IMG/VR virus record: IMGVR_UViG_3300025778_000019
Coordinates: 1 to 51,482 of that record
Strand: one strand, 5' to 3'
DNA length: 51,482 nt
Source of the DNA: a virus
The position numbers and the translations under genes are program-made. Under the pieces are notes generated by a model that saw only the letters and a list, made by a program, of their open reading frames with translations, searched no databases and was not told where the DNA came from. The first letter of the stretch is position 1. The number at the start of each line of letters is the position of its first letter. Positions 1 through 7,100 of this stretch are shown piece after piece.

Positions 1-648
1 AGCGGAAGGGTCTTGGAGTGCCGTGTCGGCTTTGGCACCCTGTGCTGCCGTGGCAAAGTCGCTTGCGGGATGAGTGCTGGCGGAACCGAGTCCCAGGGAG
101 GAAATTGCGTTGGAAATCGCGGTGCTGACCCATGACTGCGTGGCGTAGGTGGTGAGCGCGGACGCAATCTGCGAGGCCACCTGTGAGGCGGTCTGATAGA
201 CGGAGGAGAGGGCGGCGATGGCCGTATCCAGCGCGGAAGGGCTAACAGGGGCAAAACCAAGGGCGGAAGAGATGTTGGCGGATGTGACGGAGGCGTCGGA
301 ACCTTTAAGTGACGCAAGCCAGTCCTGGACGCTTCCGGTGAAACCATTCTGAACCGCAATCAGGTAAGCATTTTTCCCTCCCAGGGTATCCCGGTACTGC
401 GTTCCGTCCCATCGGTAGAAGATCCCCGAATCGGTAGCAAGATAGAGAACAACGATACTCCCGGCTGTCGGGAAGTCGGACAGGCTAGGATACTGAAGTG
501 TTACCGGGAAAAGGTAGCGCCGGATGAGATCTTCCGATTCGAGGATCAAATCGGAAGACTGTTGACCCAAGCGATCCGCTAGATCGGATGATTGAGACAC
601 CGACCTTAATCCAGATTGTGCAATCCTGTTGTCGGATACGGAATTCAT
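1..648 (-). CDS. Tail fibre / tail spike protein, N-terminal part (runs off window)
   Basis: The frame starts at ATG 648 behind a strong ribosome site (GGAGGAG, 4 bases before the ATG) and stays open to base 1, giving 216 residues. Residues around 105-118 read GFTGSVQDWLASLKG, a motif common in phage tail fibre proteins, and the segment ending in AQGAKADTALQ is another typical fibre sequence. The rest is Ala/Ser/Thr-rich, as expected of a fibre shaft. The likely role is host-receptor contact at the tail tip. The last late-gene junction, with the 18-bp palindrome at 703-720, lies just upstream. The C-terminus is missing; the minus-strand LamG-like fragment at 51217-51482 may belong to the same or a neighbouring gene, but the two frames do not join directly across the window ends. 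Confidence 0.7.
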   Translation of the reverse strand, partial: MNSVSDNRIAQSGLRSVSQSSDLADRLGQQSSDLILESEDLIRRYLFPVTLQYPSLSDFPTAGSIVVLYLATDSGIFYRWDGTQYRDTLGGKNAYLIAVQNGFTGSVQDWLASLKGSDASVTSANISSALGFAPVSPSALDTAIAALSSVYQTASQVASQIASALTTYATQSWVSTAISNAISSLGLGSASTHPASDFATAAQGAKADTALQDPSA

Positions 649-702
649 TGCTCCTCCTTCGTCGGGATTGTGGGCATCATTGGGTAAAAAGGACAGCAAA
701 AA

Positions 703-720
703 GCAGCGAATCGCTGTCAA
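703..720 (-). promoter_or_regulatory. 18-bp palindromic element, copy 1 (promoter/operator candidate)
   Basis: On the minus strand this reads TTGACAGCGATTCGCTGC. The core CAGCGA-T-TCGCTG is a perfect palindrome and the 5' end is a consensus -35 hexamer. The TGA stop of the upstream gene lies inside TTGACA. The tail fibre start is 55 bases further on. A T-run follows the palindrome. No good -10 hexamer is seen at 17 bases here, so the promoter reading is weaker than at other copies. Confidence 0.6.
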
Positions 721-1604
721 TAACCCCAAGGGGTTCCGATGGATGCCCCCGTGACCGCCATATCTTGGGGAAGTTTCTTGATCCGGTTGGCGATGATGTT
801 CTGGCAATTCTGCCGGACATCCACCTTGCTCTTGGGATCTTTCCAGAGCGGGGAATAGGTCAAGGCCTCTTCGCACAAGGGGATCAGCAGAGGGGCCCAA
901 GCATCGGCGACTGGAAGGGATGCCCCCGAGATGAGATCGCTTGCCGAAATAGACGCGGCGGAAATTTCAGCCTCAAACCGGACAATCGTATCAATAATGG
1001 GGGCCGGGTGGATGCGTAACAGAGCTACGGTGTTCCCTCCCGCGATGATGGCGGTGGGCTCGATGCGGTAGAATTCTCCGTCATCCCTGGGCTGGATCCA
1101 TGGACCCCATAGCCTCCTCCAGGGAAGCATGGACGTATGGCGCTTCAACACTCTCCCATTCGGGTAAGCATTGGAGTAGGCCCGCACGTCGCTGGTCAGC
1201 CTCTCAATGGTTACGGGAAGGGGCTGGGAATCGAAAAGCACCTGGGCGGTTCCGGTGAGGGTGGGGGAAATCCATTGATCCAACAGGGAGGAAACCCCAA
1301 CAATCTCGTTAGTGCTGGGCATTCCCTGGATATTGACGCCGCAACCATACCAGGAAGCATCAAACGGGGTTCCTACCAGGTCGGTCGAGTATTGCGACGT
1401 TGCCTGTAGTCCGAGCGTCACCGGCGCGCGAAATGTTGCCGAAAAGGTCGTTCTTTTCAGGTGAGCCGGCGCCTCTGTGAAGAAAAGGTGCAGCCCGCTA
1501 TTGATGGCATTGAGGACATCAAAGAGAGCGTCTGATTCCAGATTGCTTGAATCCGGAACGTCTAGGTGACGCGCTATGGATCGGGAAAGTTGTGTTGTGT
1601 TCAT
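717..1604 (-). CDS. Putative virion structural protein (head-tail or tail)
   Basis: This is a 295-residue protein that I do not recognise by family. It starts at ATG 1604, overlapping the stop of the adaptor gene by ATGA (translational coupling), and its TGA lies inside the 18-bp palindrome. It has no signal peptide or membrane segment. Its place between the adaptor and the tail fibre suggests a neck or tail-tube component, because podophages usually encode such parts here. Residues around 155-165 (SMLPWRRLWGPW) are rich in aromatic and basic residues. The function is inferred from position only. Confidence 0.6.
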   Translation of the reverse strand: MNTTQLSRSIARHLDVPDSSNLESDALFDVLNAINSGLHLFFTEAPAHLKRTTFSATFRAPVTLGLQATSQYSTDLVGTPFDASWYGCGVNIQGMPSTNEIVGVSSLLDQWISPTLTGTAQVLFDSQPLPVTIERLTSDVRAYSNAYPNGRVLKRHTSMLPWRRLWGPWIQPRDDGEFYRIEPTAIIAGGNTVALLRIHPAPIIDTIVRFEAEISAASISASDLISGASLPVADAWAPLLIPLCEEALTYSPLWKDPKSKVDVRQNCQNIIANRIKKLPQDMAVTGASIGTPWGY

Positions 1605-2341
1605 TGCTGCTGTTGGCGAGGTTGGGCTTCAGCCTTGAGTTCCGCATTCACTTTGTAAGCTCCTCCCGGGCGGGGGTCGGCCAATCCAAGAAGCGTCAGC
1701 GCTTTTAGGTAATCGCGCTCGATCATGTGGTATCCCTCCTGCTTCCTGGCGTAGAGGTCGCAAGAAGTGACATTCATCCGAACAAGCGGTCGCAGGACCG
1801 TTTCATGGTATTTGTGAGGGACTGGCGGAACGGGGGATGTTCCGGTGAGATCTGAAGCAGAATAAGCCGGCGGATCATTGATCACGTTCAGGGTTAGGGT
1901 GTCCGCGGAAGCCGGAGCTGGGACGACGTAGAAATTGATTTCTGTCGCATCGGGGCCCGCGTCGTTCCGGAGCGTTTCCACAAAGTAGGCAATCGGCGAA
2001 GCGTTCGGGATTGATCCCGAGATTCCGAGGAATGTTTGCCCGAACTTGTCGTAGTCGGTCCGGCTCTTGAGCGCAAACAGAGTCGTCCCGTCAGAGCGCC
2101 TCACCGGCTCCAGGATTTGTTGCACCGGCTCCGGCAGGGAATAGGAGGCAACGCCCGCGGACAGCGAAAGAGAGAGTGGCTCGCGGGCATAGAAATCCTC
2201 CCCTGCAAGCTGCATGAGCTGGAGGGCCTGGTTAATGTCGGAAAGGACGTGATCCCGCACCTCTTGGGGGACCACGGAGGCATTGTACACGCCAAGAAGC
2301 GCCATGCCGTCATTGTAAAGGTCTAGGATGGTGAGGCTCAT
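1601..2341 (-). CDS. Putative head-tail adaptor / tail accessory protein
   Basis: The protein has 246 residues. The opening (MSLTILDLYNDGMALLGV) and the following helical stretch DHVLSDINQALQLMQLAG resemble phage adaptor proteins that dock below the portal (P22 gp4-like or tail-tubular-A-like): short helices at the N-terminus, a beta-rich middle (residues 55-170), then helices around RPLVRMNVTSCDLYA. It is coupled by ATGA overlaps to the genes on both sides, so it is part of one structural operon. The C-terminus ends in a Gln run (RQQQQ). The assignment rests on remembered family features and gene order, and a different neck protein is possible. Confidence 0.5.
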   Translation of the reverse strand: MSLTILDLYNDGMALLGVYNASVVPQEVRDHVLSDINQALQLMQLAGEDFYAREPLSLSLSAGVASYSLPEPVQQILEPVRRSDGTTLFALKSRTDYDKFGQTFLGISGSIPNASPIAYFVETLRNDAGPDATEINFYVVPAPASADTLTLNVINDPPAYSASDLTGTSPVPPVPHKYHETVLRPLVRMNVTSCDLYARKQEGYHMIERDYLKALTLLGLADPRPGGAYKVNAELKAEAQPRQQQQ

Positions 2342-2709
2342 GTGGATGAAGTTGTGGGGACCGTCTGGATGATCGGGACGCTGAATTGGATATTTCCGCC
2401 GGCATCTTCTATGACAACAGAGGATCCCGAGTGGGTGTTGGATCTCGTGGAGCTTGAATTGCCTGTTTCCTGGCGATTCTCTGCTCCGGATGAATTGCGC
2501 GTGTTGGAACTGGTCTCCGTCCCCGACCTGGTTTCCGTCCCGGATGAATTGCGACTGGAATTTGAATTCCTATTTTCGTTCCGGTTCTCGTTAGAACTGG
2601 AGTTCCTGTTGGAATTCTCGTTCCTGTTTTCGTTCCTGTTCTCGCTGGAGTTGGAATTGGTGCTGCTGTTTTCAGAGCCTCCGGTTTGATACCATGTATA
2701 GCGATTCAT
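2338..2709 (-). CDS. Low-complexity Asn/Arg/Glu/Ser-repeat protein
   Basis: The protein has 123 residues. After MNRYTWYQTGG, residues 12-88 are almost entirely N, S, R, E, G and T in short repeats (NENRNEN, SSGTETRSG). The last 30 residues (VVIEDAGGNIQFSVPII) look folded and beta-like. The DNA has matching short degenerate repeats around GAATTC and TTCGTTCC on the plus strand. The next gene upstream is also low-complexity but Ser/Gly-rich. The position between capsid and adaptor suggests a head-surface fibre, linker or decoration, but no family is recognised. The frame is believable because it is ATGA-coupled to the adaptor gene and ordered within the operon. Confidence 0.6.
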   Translation of the reverse strand: MNRYTWYQTGGSENSSTNSNSSENRNENRNENSNRNSSSNENRNENRNSNSSRNSSGTETRSGTETSSNTRNSSGAENRQETGNSSSTRSNTHSGSSVVIEDAGGNIQFSVPIIQTVPTTSST

Positions 2710-2713
2710 GCGA

Positions 2714-3181
2714 TCAAGTGTTGGAGGTTAGCTGCGTGTAATTGATGGTCCTTCCGCCGACATTACTTCCGGTGGAGGTTGAGGAAGAGCTTGAGGTACT
2801 CGTCCCTGATGAAGACCCCGATTCTGAAGAGGATGAGGAGCCCGTTGACGAGCTGCTGCCCGATTCTGATCCGGATTCGGACGAAGTATTGCTCCCCGAG
2901 CTGGTATTAGATCCCGAGCTTGATCCTGATTCCGAGTTGGTGCTGGATCCCGAGCTGGAGCTGGAATTTGAGGATGATTCCGTACCACTATCTGTCTCCG
3001 AGGTCGTGGTGGTCTGGATCATCGTCTCCCCGTCAATAATGCTCGTGTATTGGAAATCGACCTGTTTGGGCATCTGAAGGATCACGCCCGCCTCCAGGGC
3101 AGCCAAGAGGCCTGCATTCACGTTGGCGATTTCCGCCGCGATGAATGCAGGAACTTGCGAGGATTTAAGGCGCGTGGGCAT
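2714..3181 (-). CDS. Low-complexity Ser/Gly-rich virion protein with folded N-terminus
   Basis: The protein has 155 residues. Residues 1-58 look like an ordinary fold (MPTRLKSSQVPAFIAAEIAN, then QVDFQYTSIIDGETMIQ). Residues 60-140 are a Ser/Gly/Thr/Glu tract (SSGSSTNSESGSSSG and similar), and the end is GGRTINYTQLTSNT. It starts one base after the TGA of the AT-hook gene (TGAAATG). An anchored base with a long flexible acidic-serine arm suits a decoration or fibre protein; this is inference. The repeat-rich DNA could change length by slippage. Confidence 0.6.
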   Translation of the reverse strand: MPTRLKSSQVPAFIAAEIANVNAGLLAALEAGVILQMPKQVDFQYTSIIDGETMIQTTTTSETDSGTESSSNSSSSSGSSTNSESGSSSGSNTSSGSNTSSESGSESGSSSSTGSSSSSESGSSSGTSTSSSSSTSTGSNVGGRTINYTQLTSNT

Positions 3182-3182
3182 T

Positions 3183-3572
3183 TCAGATTGTGGTCAGGAG
3201 GGTTTTGGGCGGCCTGCCTCGCGGCCGTTTGACTTCAGCCTCCGCAGCGGCCACGGGGATTTCCTCTGATTGCTGGACTTCCTCCTGCGGGAGATCTGCG
3301 CTTTCGGCTTCAGTTTCCGAGGGGGAGGCGGGCTCCTCTGCGGGATCAGGGATCTCGACCTGGACAACACGGATGCGGCCACCGATGCCGTAGAGCATCA
3401 TTTGATCCAGGGCTTGTAGGGCCTCGTTGACGCTGCGGCCGAGTTCTTCGGCGTCGGTGATGATGCGGCCCTTCCAGACAAGGTACTGATGTTCCTGGTT
3501 GTAGAGAAATTCCCCCACCTTCGGGAGGGAGAACCTGGTCTTGTAGTTAAGGCAGACGAGATTTGCTTTCAT
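3183..3572 (-). CDS. Small protein with C-terminal AT-hook motif
   Basis: The protein has 129 residues. Residues 1-70 form a compact domain (MKANLVCLNYKTRFSLPKVGEFLYN, with VWKGRIITDAEELGRSVNEAL). Residues 75-112 are acidic (EEPASPSETEAES). The end, KRPRGRPPKTLL, is a classical AT-hook (core RGRP) that binds the minor groove of AT-rich DNA. It is the first gene after capsid in a structural operon, so it may touch packaged DNA or the inner head. The leader has no Shine-Dalgarno sequence; the ATG follows a run of T and C. No family name is assigned. Confidence 0.6.
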   Translation of the reverse strand: MKANLVCLNYKTRFSLPKVGEFLYNQEHQYLVWKGRIITDAEELGRSVNEALQALDQMMLYGIGGRIRVVQVEIPDPAEEPASPSETEAESADLPQEEVQQSEEIPVAAAEAEVKRPRGRPPKTLLTTI

Positions 3573-3632
3573 TGGGAAAAAAGGGGCTAGGGGATCGGGA
3601 AATAGGGAATCTTGATTCTTGGGGAGAGAACA

Positions 3633-3662
3633 CCGGTTGCCCCACCGAAGCAGGGCAACCGG
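3633..3662 (-). other. Strong RNA hairpin after the capsid gene
   Basis: The arms CCGGTTGCCC (3633-3642) and GGGCAACCGG (3653-3662) pair perfectly over 10 bp with a 10-base loop. It lies 21 bases past the capsid stop codon and before the AT-hook gene. There is no U-run after it on the minus strand, so it is not a standard intrinsic terminator. It may protect or process the capsid message, or act as an attenuator. Confidence 0.6.
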
Positions 3663-3683
3663 GTCTTTCTCGTCCCCTAGAAA

Positions 3684-5180
3684 TCAGACGATGGTCGGGA
3701 GCGGGATCCCGGCGTACTGGATGGCATGACGCAGGCGCATCACGGCGGGAACGCGGCCGAGGCGATCCTTGCGGAGGGCCTGACCGAACACGCTCATGAT
3801 GTAGCGCTGCATGATGAACCCACCTTCGAGGTCCTGCTGGGCGCGCTGGTTGCGGTACTTGCCGTAACCGCGATACGCGGCGCGCTTGCCGAGCATCAGG
3901 GTGTCACCGAACACCTGCCCATTGGCGTTGCAAGGGAAGATGAGGGCGCCGACCGGATGGGTCTGCGTGGTGATGTTGGTCCACACGCCCTGGCCCCAGG
4001 TGACATTACCGATGGTCGTCTTGGCGATACCGCTGGCGGTCGGGGCAAGCTGCCCTGTGACCGTGATGGTATTGCCGTTGTTGCCCGTGGTGTAGCTGTA
4101 GATGCCGATCTTGTTAGGATCGGTCGGAGCGTTGGGCGGGTTGACGATCAGGAAGTAATGGGTGTCGCTGTCCTGGGTGAGGTTGGTGGTTCCGCCGGCC
4201 GTGGGGTCGGTGTTGCCGATGAAGGAGTAGGCGAAATTCGGGAAGTACTTGAAGTACAGGATCGTCGAATCCGCTGCGGCCGCGGCATTGCCTCCACCAT
4301 AGACAGCGAAGGGCGCGGTCTGCGGGGTGATGGCGACACCGAGGGTGGCCTTCGGGTTGAGGGGGCTGCCGATTGCACCCTGTCCATCGTGGTCGATGGG
4401 GGTGTATTCGGTGATGATGTGACCCTTGGGAGCTGCATAGCCGCCCTCGAAGAGGAGCTTTGCATACTTCTCGGCCTTGGTCTGGGCGAGGAGGCTCTTG
4501 TAGTTCGGGTCCATATCCAGGGAGTAGAGGGCATCGGAAGTACCGACGACCACGTTGCGGAACACGGGGGTTCCGTTCTCCATGGCTCCGACCTGTGCCG
4601 GGAGGCCGCCCTTGGACTTCATCTGCGTTCCCATGGTGATGATCTCATCCCAGGAGAGGCTGTCGGCGGACTTGAGGGTGTCCAGCGTCTTGCCGTTGGC
4701 GTAGATGACGTTCTCGGAGGGAAGCTGCTCGCGGAACATCATGAAGAGCTGCTCGCTCTTGAGGCGTCCGGCCCATGCTCCCTGCTGGGTATTGAAGCCG
4801 GAGATGATCTCTCCGCGCATACCCATGAGTTCCTCCAGGCGCTCGTCGAACGAAACGCCGTGGCGGACCCAATCCACGAAGAGTTCGTGGGATCCGATAC
4901 GGAATTGCTCGAAGTCGGTCTGGTTCTCGAAAACCTGATCGCCGATATGGGGCTCCTTGTAGAAGCCGCTGCCGACGGTGAAGGTGATCTTCTGTCCCTT
5001 TCCTTTGGAGAGATCGGTCTTCTCCCAGATTACGGAGTCAGGGCCTCCTTCCATCTCCGAGAAGAAGTCATTGGTCTGCTCGAAGGTGTCGATTCCCTGC
5101 TGCCACAGATGACGGACCGAATTGGCGTCCATCGACGCCAGGCTGGTTCCGCCCATTGCGGGTGCGATGTCATAGCTCAT
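3684..5180 (-). CDS. Major capsid protein (N4 gp56-like family)
   Basis: The protein has 498 residues. The N-terminal third, with IDTFEQTNDFFSEMEG, the Lys/Gly-rich SKGKGQKITFTV and then HELFVDWVRHGVSFDERLEELMG, and the WAGRLKSEQLFMMFREQL segment match my memory of the N4 gp56-type major capsid family used by podovirus-like phages. It should form the icosahedral head shell. It follows a scaffold-like gene and is flanked by RNA hairpins on both sides. It has a recognisable ribosome site (AAGGA, 9 bases before ATG), stronger than most genes here, as expected for the most abundant protein. The family call is from motifs and position, not a search. Confidence 0.8.
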   Translation of the reverse strand: MSYDIAPAMGGTSLASMDANSVRHLWQQGIDTFEQTNDFFSEMEGGPDSVIWEKTDLSKGKGQKITFTVGSGFYKEPHIGDQVFENQTDFEQFRIGSHELFVDWVRHGVSFDERLEELMGMRGEIISGFNTQQGAWAGRLKSEQLFMMFREQLPSENVIYANGKTLDTLKSADSLSWDEIITMGTQMKSKGGLPAQVGAMENGTPVFRNVVVGTSDALYSLDMDPNYKSLLAQTKAEKYAKLLFEGGYAAPKGHIITEYTPIDHDGQGAIGSPLNPKATLGVAITPQTAPFAVYGGGNAAAAADSTILYFKYFPNFAYSFIGNTDPTAGGTTNLTQDSDTHYFLIVNPPNAPTDPNKIGIYSYTTGNNGNTITVTGQLAPTASGIAKTTIGNVTWGQGVWTNITTQTHPVGALIFPCNANGQVFGDTLMLGKRAAYRGYGKYRNQRAQQDLEGGFIMQRYIMSVFGQALRKDRLGRVPAVMRLRHAIQYAGIPLPTIV

Positions 5181-5229
5181 AGTGTTGGTTCCTTGCTTGA
5201 TTTCGGAACCGACACGTCCTCACCCCTGC

Positions 5230-5247
5230 CGGCCGCGTTTGCGGCCG
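5230..5247 (-). other. Hairpin in the capsid 5' leader
   Basis: CGGCCGC and GCGGCCG form a perfect 7-bp GC stem with a 4-base loop, in the 78-base gap between the scaffold-like gene and the capsid start, 50 bases before the ATG. It has no T-run. It could be an RNase processing site or 5' stabiliser that separates capsid expression from scaffold expression. Confidence 0.55.
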
Positions 5248-5258
5248 AGACAATGCCT

Positions 5259-6395
5259 CTACACGTTAGCGCCTAGTGATCTGGCGATTTTCGCGTAGTC
5301 GTAAGCATTGCGGATTTTCCCAAGGCTGATTTGCGCCGGTCCCTGTTGGGTTGTGCGATCCCCTGCCGAAGCAACGGGGGCCGCTGGGTGGGAACGACGC
5401 ACCGCCGACTGCTGGACTGCCTGCGGCCTTGGGGTGCCTTGCGTGGATGATTTGAGAGAAGATTTGCCCTTCGCCTGGGAAAGGGGTGCGATGCCTAGCT
5501 CGTTGGCTGCCATCTGGTACACCTTGAAGGGGGCGTCGGCGTCATGGATGAGGGGATTGTTGGTCCCCTGCATGGCCGTCCAGATTTCGGTCGCCTTCTG
5601 GTGGATCGCGTGATCCTTGTCAGTGGCTACCGGGTAAATATCCATTGCCCGCTGGCGGGATGCCTCGACGCCGCGGTTGAACTGGGCCTCTTCGCGGGAA
5701 ATCCTGGCCGTGGCCTCCTGGTCCAACCTGGCTTTTTCCTCGCGGAGATTGAACGCGTCCCGCTGAAGCCGTAGGGCCGTCTTCACGTCCAGGTCTTCCG
5801 CGGCCTTTTCGGCTTCCGCCTCCTTGGCTGCGATCTCTGCGTCGATCTGCTCGACGGTCCTGGTGGGTGCTTCCGGCTCCTGCCTCGACGACTGCGATTC
5901 GCTGCCAACCTCGACGCCATACTTGGCGTTGATTCGGCGCTCTGCCTCTGCAAGGGAGATTTCCTTGCCCTGGTCTTTCAGCTCCTTCACCAGGAGGATT
6001 GCCTCCTGCTGTCGGGTGTCCAGGCTGGAGAGGCGCGGGCGGAATTCCTTGCGCGTCTGCTGGGGCTCGTCCTGGGGCTCCTGTTCGGTGGCCTCGGGCT
6101 GCTCGGTATCCTGGGTGGGCTCCGGCTCCGTTGTCGGCTCCTCCGAGGGCGGGTTTTCCCCTGCCTCTACGGGCGTCGGCTCGGGTGCGGGCTTCAAGGC
6201 TTCCGCGAGCATCTTCTCATAATCAGCCACGCTAGACACCCCGCGGCTGCTGGTGGGCAGCGGTTCGGAGATGGTCGTCGTGTTTGCTGTTTCGGAAGCC
6301 GGAGCCTCCGGCGCTACCTGGGGGGTAACATCGGGGGTCGCTTCCGCCGTCGGGGTGTTCTGGCTTTCGGCTTGCGCCTGATTGTCAGCGGTCAT
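5259..6395 (-). CDS. Scaffold-like head assembly protein
   Basis: The protein has 378 residues when started at ATG 6395. Residues 1-125 are Pro/Glu/Thr-rich and disordered. The middle (about 130-255) is a long charged coiled coil (KELKDQGKEISLAEAERRIN; EIAAKEAEAEKAAEDL). The rest contains GTNNPLIHDADAPFKVYQMAANELG and ends KIRNAYDYAKIARSLGANV. Acidic disorder plus coiled coil directly upstream of the capsid gene is the usual picture of a podovirus scaffold. A TTG start at 6431 would extend the frame, but it lies inside the 18-bp palindrome and is rejected. If the element is a promoter, transcription would begin almost at this ATG. Confidence 0.65.
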   Translation of the reverse strand: MTADNQAQAESQNTPTAEATPDVTPQVAPEAPASETANTTTISEPLPTSSRGVSSVADYEKMLAEALKPAPEPTPVEAGENPPSEEPTTEPEPTQDTEQPEATEQEPQDEPQQTRKEFRPRLSSLDTRQQEAILLVKELKDQGKEISLAEAERRINAKYGVEVGSESQSSRQEPEAPTRTVEQIDAEIAAKEAEAEKAAEDLDVKTALRLQRDAFNLREEKARLDQEATARISREEAQFNRGVEASRQRAMDIYPVATDKDHAIHQKATEIWTAMQGTNNPLIHDADAPFKVYQMAANELGIAPLSQAKGKSSLKSSTQGTPRPQAVQQSAVRRSHPAAPVASAGDRTTQQGPAQISLGKIRNAYDYAKIARSLGANV

Positions 6396-6413
6396 GGCGT
6401 AGCCATTAGGGCG

Positions 6414-6431
6414 GCAGCGATTCGCTGTCAA
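6414..6431 (-). promoter_or_regulatory. 18-bp palindromic element, copy 2
   Basis: On the minus strand this reads TTGACAGCGAATCGCTGC; 17 bases after TTGACA comes TAATGG, an acceptable -10. The expected transcription start falls at about 6395, the ATG of the scaffold-like gene, so its message could be leaderless. A second TTGACA on the plus strand (6439-6444) lies 8 bases away and faces the plus-strand cassette. Confidence 0.7.
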
Positions 6432-6438
6432 GTCTGAA

Positions 6439-6467
6439 TTGACAAAAAAGGATCGGGGTGGTCTTTT
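6439..6467 (+). promoter_or_regulatory. Possible promoter of the plus-strand cassette
   Basis: A consensus -35 hexamer TTGACA (6439-6444) lies 29 bases before the GTG start of the first plus-strand gene, back to back with copy 2 of the 18-bp element. At 17 bases the -10 position reads TCTTTT, which is weak. This is a suggestion only. Confidence 0.3.
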
Positions 6468-6473
6468 TGCCTG

Positions 6474-7100
6474 GTGGACAACACCGAGGTAAATCTACTG
6501 CGAACACGCGTTGAGCAACTAGAGCGGATGCTGTCCGGCCTCAATGAGGTTCAGGTCGTGGATTGGTTTGGGAATAGCTTCAACGTGCTTGGAAAGCAAA
6601 TGGGCGGACCGGCCTACACGGGACCAGGAAATGTTCCGTTCCAGGTCTATACCCAGGCCATGGGAAGCGGGAACACGACGGATCCTGCGACGATTCAATA
6701 CGGAGTTCCCTATAACAGCCAACTCCAGCGAAGCCTCACTCCCAATAGCACCGTCACCATTGAGGGACTGCTTACCGAGGAAAACCCAGACAGCGCTGAT
6801 GCTGGTTGGTTTAGCATGAATTCCGATGGGAATATCTGGCTGGAAATCAATTTTGATGGGGGAGCGGTTACGACGGCGAGCATCGAGCATGGAACGGATT
6901 TTAATTTGACCCTCCCGGCCTGGAGAAATGGCGCCTACGTTGAAAACGACGGAGCAACGAACCCGACGCAAACGCTGGCCCGCCTCCTGATCGCAACCGT
7001 TGAAAGCGGGAACCTGACGCAGGTTGCCTCCCCCGGGAACTATGTCATGCGGAATATCTGTATCAACGGGCAGGCTGCGCTTTATCCCCTTCACGCATGA
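6474..7100 (+). CDS. Hypothetical protein, first gene of plus-strand cassette
   Basis: The protein has 208 residues and starts at GTG 6474. A short N-terminal heptad stretch (VNLLRTRVEQLERMLSGLN) looks like an oligomerising coiled coil. The rest is beta-rich with many Gly, Asn and Thr (TVTIEGLLTEENPDSADAGW; GNIWLEINFDGG), like virion surface proteins. It overlaps the following gene by ATGA. The pair runs against the late genes and is AT-richer than its neighbours. The coiled-coil base with a beta body suggests a trimeric surface or fibre-associated protein; no family is recognised. The start is uncertain because no clear ribosome site is present. Confidence 0.6.
   Translation: MDNTEVNLLRTRVEQLERMLSGLNEVQVVDWFGNSFNVLGKQMGGPAYTGPGNVPFQVYTQAMGSGNTTDPATIQYGVPYNSQLQRSLTPNSTVTIEGLLTEENPDSADAGWFSMNSDGNIWLEINFDGGAVTTASIEHGTDFNLTLPAWRNGAYVENDGATNPTQTLARLLIATVESGNLTQVASPGNYVMRNICINGQAALYPLHA

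Noticed and set aside
703-720. The element as an intrinsic terminator (T-run at copy 1)
   Set aside because: Only copy 1 and the weak copy at 51172 are followed by a T-run; the possible RNA stem is short (about 4-6 bp with a tiny loop) and the other copies lack a T-run.
3726-5276. A 516-codon open frame on the plus strand
   Set aside because: It lies antisense to the capsid gene. Its product shows no family pattern, and the capsid frame has motifs, a ribosome site and operon context.
5259-6431. Scaffold gene started at TTG 6431
   Set aside because: The extra residues are encoded by the palindromic element, and the same peptide appears ahead of the gene at 26807 for the same reason.
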